From: a virus
Direction: 5' to 3' (one strand)
Virus record (IMG/VR): IMGVR_UViG_3300011118_000022
Location: 1 to 31,157 of that record
Length of the DNA stretch: 31,157 nucleotides
This document shows positions 29,843 to 31,157 of this stretch, in pieces. The translations under genes were made by a program, and so were the position numbers. Position 1 is the stretch's first letter. Each line of letters opens with the position of its first letter. The notes beneath the pieces were generated by a model. It had not been told where the DNA came from and did no database searches. It saw nothing but the letters and a program-made list of their open reading frames with translations.

Positions 29843-30496
29843 ATGCAAACGCTTACAAATTTACCAAAATTTATATCAATACATATCCCCAAAGCTGGGG
29901 GTGTGACGTTTTTTCATATTCTTAAAAAAATATATGGAAAGCGAATATTGCACGATAATGCAATGTCCCCTCTAAATCCCCTTTGTCCGGGTAGGTTATA
30001 TGCAAAAAATTGGGGTAAGTATCATGTAATTCATGGTCATTTTGACTATTCTAAATATGAGCATCTACCATTAATAACATGGGTACGTAATCCAATTGAT
30101 CGAGTTATTTCTCATTATTGTTATTGGAAGTTTAGGCGTGTTACTGCCGCACAGAGAACTAATAATTTTTATCATGAACTTATGATTGCTAGAAAATTAG
30201 ATATATATCAATTTGCTGAATTGCTCCCCAATGTAATTACAACATTTGTGGGAGAGGATATAAGCAAATATACTTTTATTGGGATTGTTGAAGAGTTTGA
30301 GCATTCTCTGAAGCGTTTTAAAGAATGGTCGGGGTTAGAAATAACTGGATACGAAAGAAAAAATGTAAATGTTAAAATACCAGAAAATTTTATAGAAAAT
30401 ATTGACAGAGAAAGAATAGCACAGTTTGTTAAAAAAGATATGTATATATATGATATGGCATATGATAAATATATTAGAAAAGTATTGTTTAATTAA
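29843..30496 (+). CDS. Sulfotransferase family protein
   Basis: 217 aa. Residues 13-22 are I-H-I-P-K-A-G-G-V-T, the 5'-phosphosulfate-binding loop of PAPS-dependent sulfotransferases (HIPKTGGTS). Residues 81-91, V-R-N-P-I-D-R-V-I-S-H, match the 3'-phosphate-binding motif (RxPxxRxxS). HGHF at 64-67 lies where family 2 sulfotransferases have a conserved HGH. It should transfer sulfate from PAPS to a carbohydrate or similar acceptor, possibly on the virion or host envelope. No PAPS-synthesis genes are nearby, so host PAPS would be needed. The cre-like 14-mer at 29844 overlaps its first codons. Confidence 0.82.
   Translation: MQTLTNLPKFISIHIPKAGGVTFFHILKKIYGKRILHDNAMSPLNPLCPGRLYAKNWGKYHVIHGHFDYSKYEHLPLITWVRNPIDRVISHYCYWKFRRVTAAQRTNNFYHELMIARKLDIYQFAELLPNVITTFVGEDISKYTFIGIVEEFEHSLKRFKEWSGLEITGYERKNVNVKIPENFIENIDRERIAQFVKKDMYIYDMAYDKYIRKVLFN
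29844..29857. promoter_or_regulatory. cre-like operator, copy 5, at the sulfotransferase start
   Basis: TGCAAACGCTTACA is identical to the copy at 9021-9034 and fully matches the cre core. It covers codons 1-5 of the sulfotransferase gene. Coding constraint could explain it, but exact identity with a non-coding copy is notable. Confidence 0.4.
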
Positions 30497-30513
30497 AAAG
30501 GGGGTTAAAGAAT

Positions 30514-30633
30514 ATGATATATGTATGTATAGGTTTGGGATGTATAATTATCGTACTTCTTATAGTGTTATATAGTGTTATCAATTCTGTGAGCCAAGCA
30601 GTAAGTAGCTTTGTGGACGGACTTGTTTATTAA
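30514..30633 (+). CDS. 39-aa membrane peptide
   Basis: ATG at 30514 follows AAAAAGGGGGTTAAAGA. The product is hydrophobic (MIYVCIGLGCIIIVLLIVLY) with a polar tail (SVINSVSQAVSSFVDGLVY), giving one membrane helix. It lies between the sulfotransferase and another membrane-anchored protein. Function unknown; a lysis role is possible but unsupported. Confidence 0.55.
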   Translation: MIYVCIGLGCIIIVLLIVLYSVINSVSQAVSSFVDGLVY

Positions 30634-30652
30634 GAAGAAAGGAGGTTAGGTT

Positions 30653-30898
30653 GTGATATATATTTATAGTGTATCATTAACAATTATTTGTATTATTTTA
30701 ATAATACAAAGAATAGGCATAAAAAAGAATGAATTAACGATTATTAGTAATGAGAGAAAAATTGATAATCAATGCAGTTGTACAGATTATTGTAGTAACC
30801 AAGTCAATAGGCAAAGTGATGAAATTAATCAATTATTTAAAGATTATGATTTATTGTTAGATTATCTTGATTTAGAAAAAATATACATAAGGGGTTAG
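30653..30898 (+). CDS. Membrane-anchored small protein
   Basis: 81 aa from GTG at 30653, after an ideal AAAGGAGGT. One N-terminal membrane helix (IYSVSLTIICIILIIQ) is followed by a charged region with three cysteines (NQCSCTDYCSN) and a helical C-terminus (INQLFKDYDLLLDYLDLEK). The layout resembles an inner-membrane spanin or a membrane tether, but no partner lipoprotein is seen. Function unknown. Confidence 0.6.
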   Translation: MIYIYSVSLTIICIILIIQRIGIKKNELTIISNERKIDNQCSCTDYCSNQVNRQSDEINQLFKDYDLLLDYLDLEKIYIRG

Positions 30899-30933
30899 AC
30901 AACATTAATACAAAAAGAAGAGGAGAAATAAAA

Positions 30934-31157
30934 ATGGCAAGAAAAGGACCGGTAGTAAGGCACACAAAAGTAACTGACGAAACAAGAGCATCGAGAAAAA
31001 TATTAAAATGCTTTATTGACCAAGTTGAAAAAAGGATGCATGACATGGTGGTAAAGGGCGCAATTAACGGTGTTGATCTGTGTATTAATGAGAATATAGA
31101 AATTAAAGGAGAGGCGTTGCTTGCAATAAGAAAAAAATTATTAAGTACTGTAAAAAC
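30934..31157 (+). CDS. Hypothetical protein, 3' end beyond window
   Basis: ATG at 30934 follows AGAGGAGAAATAAA. The open frame runs to the window edge (74 codons visible). It starts MARKGPVVRHTKVTDETRAS and continues with mixed helical segments; no family is recognised. The strong ribosome site and long open frame support a real gene. Confidence 0.6.
   Translation, partial: MARKGPVVRHTKVTDETRASRKILKCFIDQVEKRMHDMVVKGAINGVDLCINENIEIKGEALLAIRKKLLSTVK

Noticed and set aside
1369-31046. Minus-strand open frames of 60-226 aa
   Set aside because: All lie opposite strong + strand genes, lack ribosome sites and show no recognisable protein features.

Overview
This is a low-GC, densely packed stretch of a tailed double-stranded DNA phage (Caudoviricetes). 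Every supported gene lies on the + strand. Most genes have AGGAGG-type ribosome binding sites and many overlap by ATGA, GTGA or TAATG. The hallmark genes are a HK97/PBSX-type portal protein, a terminase large subunit with both ATPase and nuclease motifs, and a complete phage-encoded replication and recombination set. I see no integrase, tRNA, rRNA or CRISPR array. The strong Shine-Dalgarno use, low GC and CcpA-like palindromes suggest a Firmicutes-type host, but that is inference. TGA behaves as a stop codon in the large genes, so the standard bacterial code applies.

Layout. (1) 1-6.7 kb: the tail of a DUF5675 gene, a family A DNA polymerase with a fused uracil-DNA-glycosylase-like domain, the portal protein, a DUF1599-like protein, a glutaredoxin-like protein, a zinc metallopeptidase and small unknowns. 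The unit closes with a strong intrinsic terminator at 6754-6803. (2) 6.8-9.5 kb: a new promoter drives tiny membrane or leader ORFs with duplicated start regions, then a metallophosphoesterase with an N-terminal HTH. (3) 9.5-9.88 kb: a gene-free region with four tandem 24-nt direct repeats, a large inverted repeat and an almost pure A+T tract, the structure expected of an iteron-type replication origin. (4) 9.88-15.0 kb: winged-helix initiator candidate, zinc-ribbon protein, possible degenerate helicase loader, DnaB-type helicase, Cys-rich paralogues and a primase. (5) 15.0-22.5 kb: from a second clear promoter, an ssDNA-binding protein, SF2 helicase, MerR-like regulator, RecA/UvsX-like recombinase, PD-(D/E)XK nuclease, Cas4/RecB-like nuclease and RuvC-like resolvase. 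(6) 22.5-26.6 kb: a third promoter, a structured short RNA or attenuator, a membrane protein, a Ycf46-like AAA+ ATPase and two proteins of uncertain role. (7) 26.6-31.1 kb: terminase small (probable) and large subunits, a P-loop-like protein, a sulfotransferase and small membrane proteins, ending inside an unfinished gene.

Together the genes form a near-autonomous replisome: initiator, helicase, primase, polymerase, SSB and recombination nucleases. Portal and terminase sit at opposite ends of the window with replication between them, an unusual order for a tailed phage.

The most interesting points are the candidate iteron origin (9541-9866), the promoter-RNA-terminator cassette (22523-22666), five copies of a cre-like 14-mer, and a set of five small genes whose reading frames are each broken once (two in-frame TGA codons, three -1 shifts, one at a GTTAAAC heptamer) while all large genes are intact.
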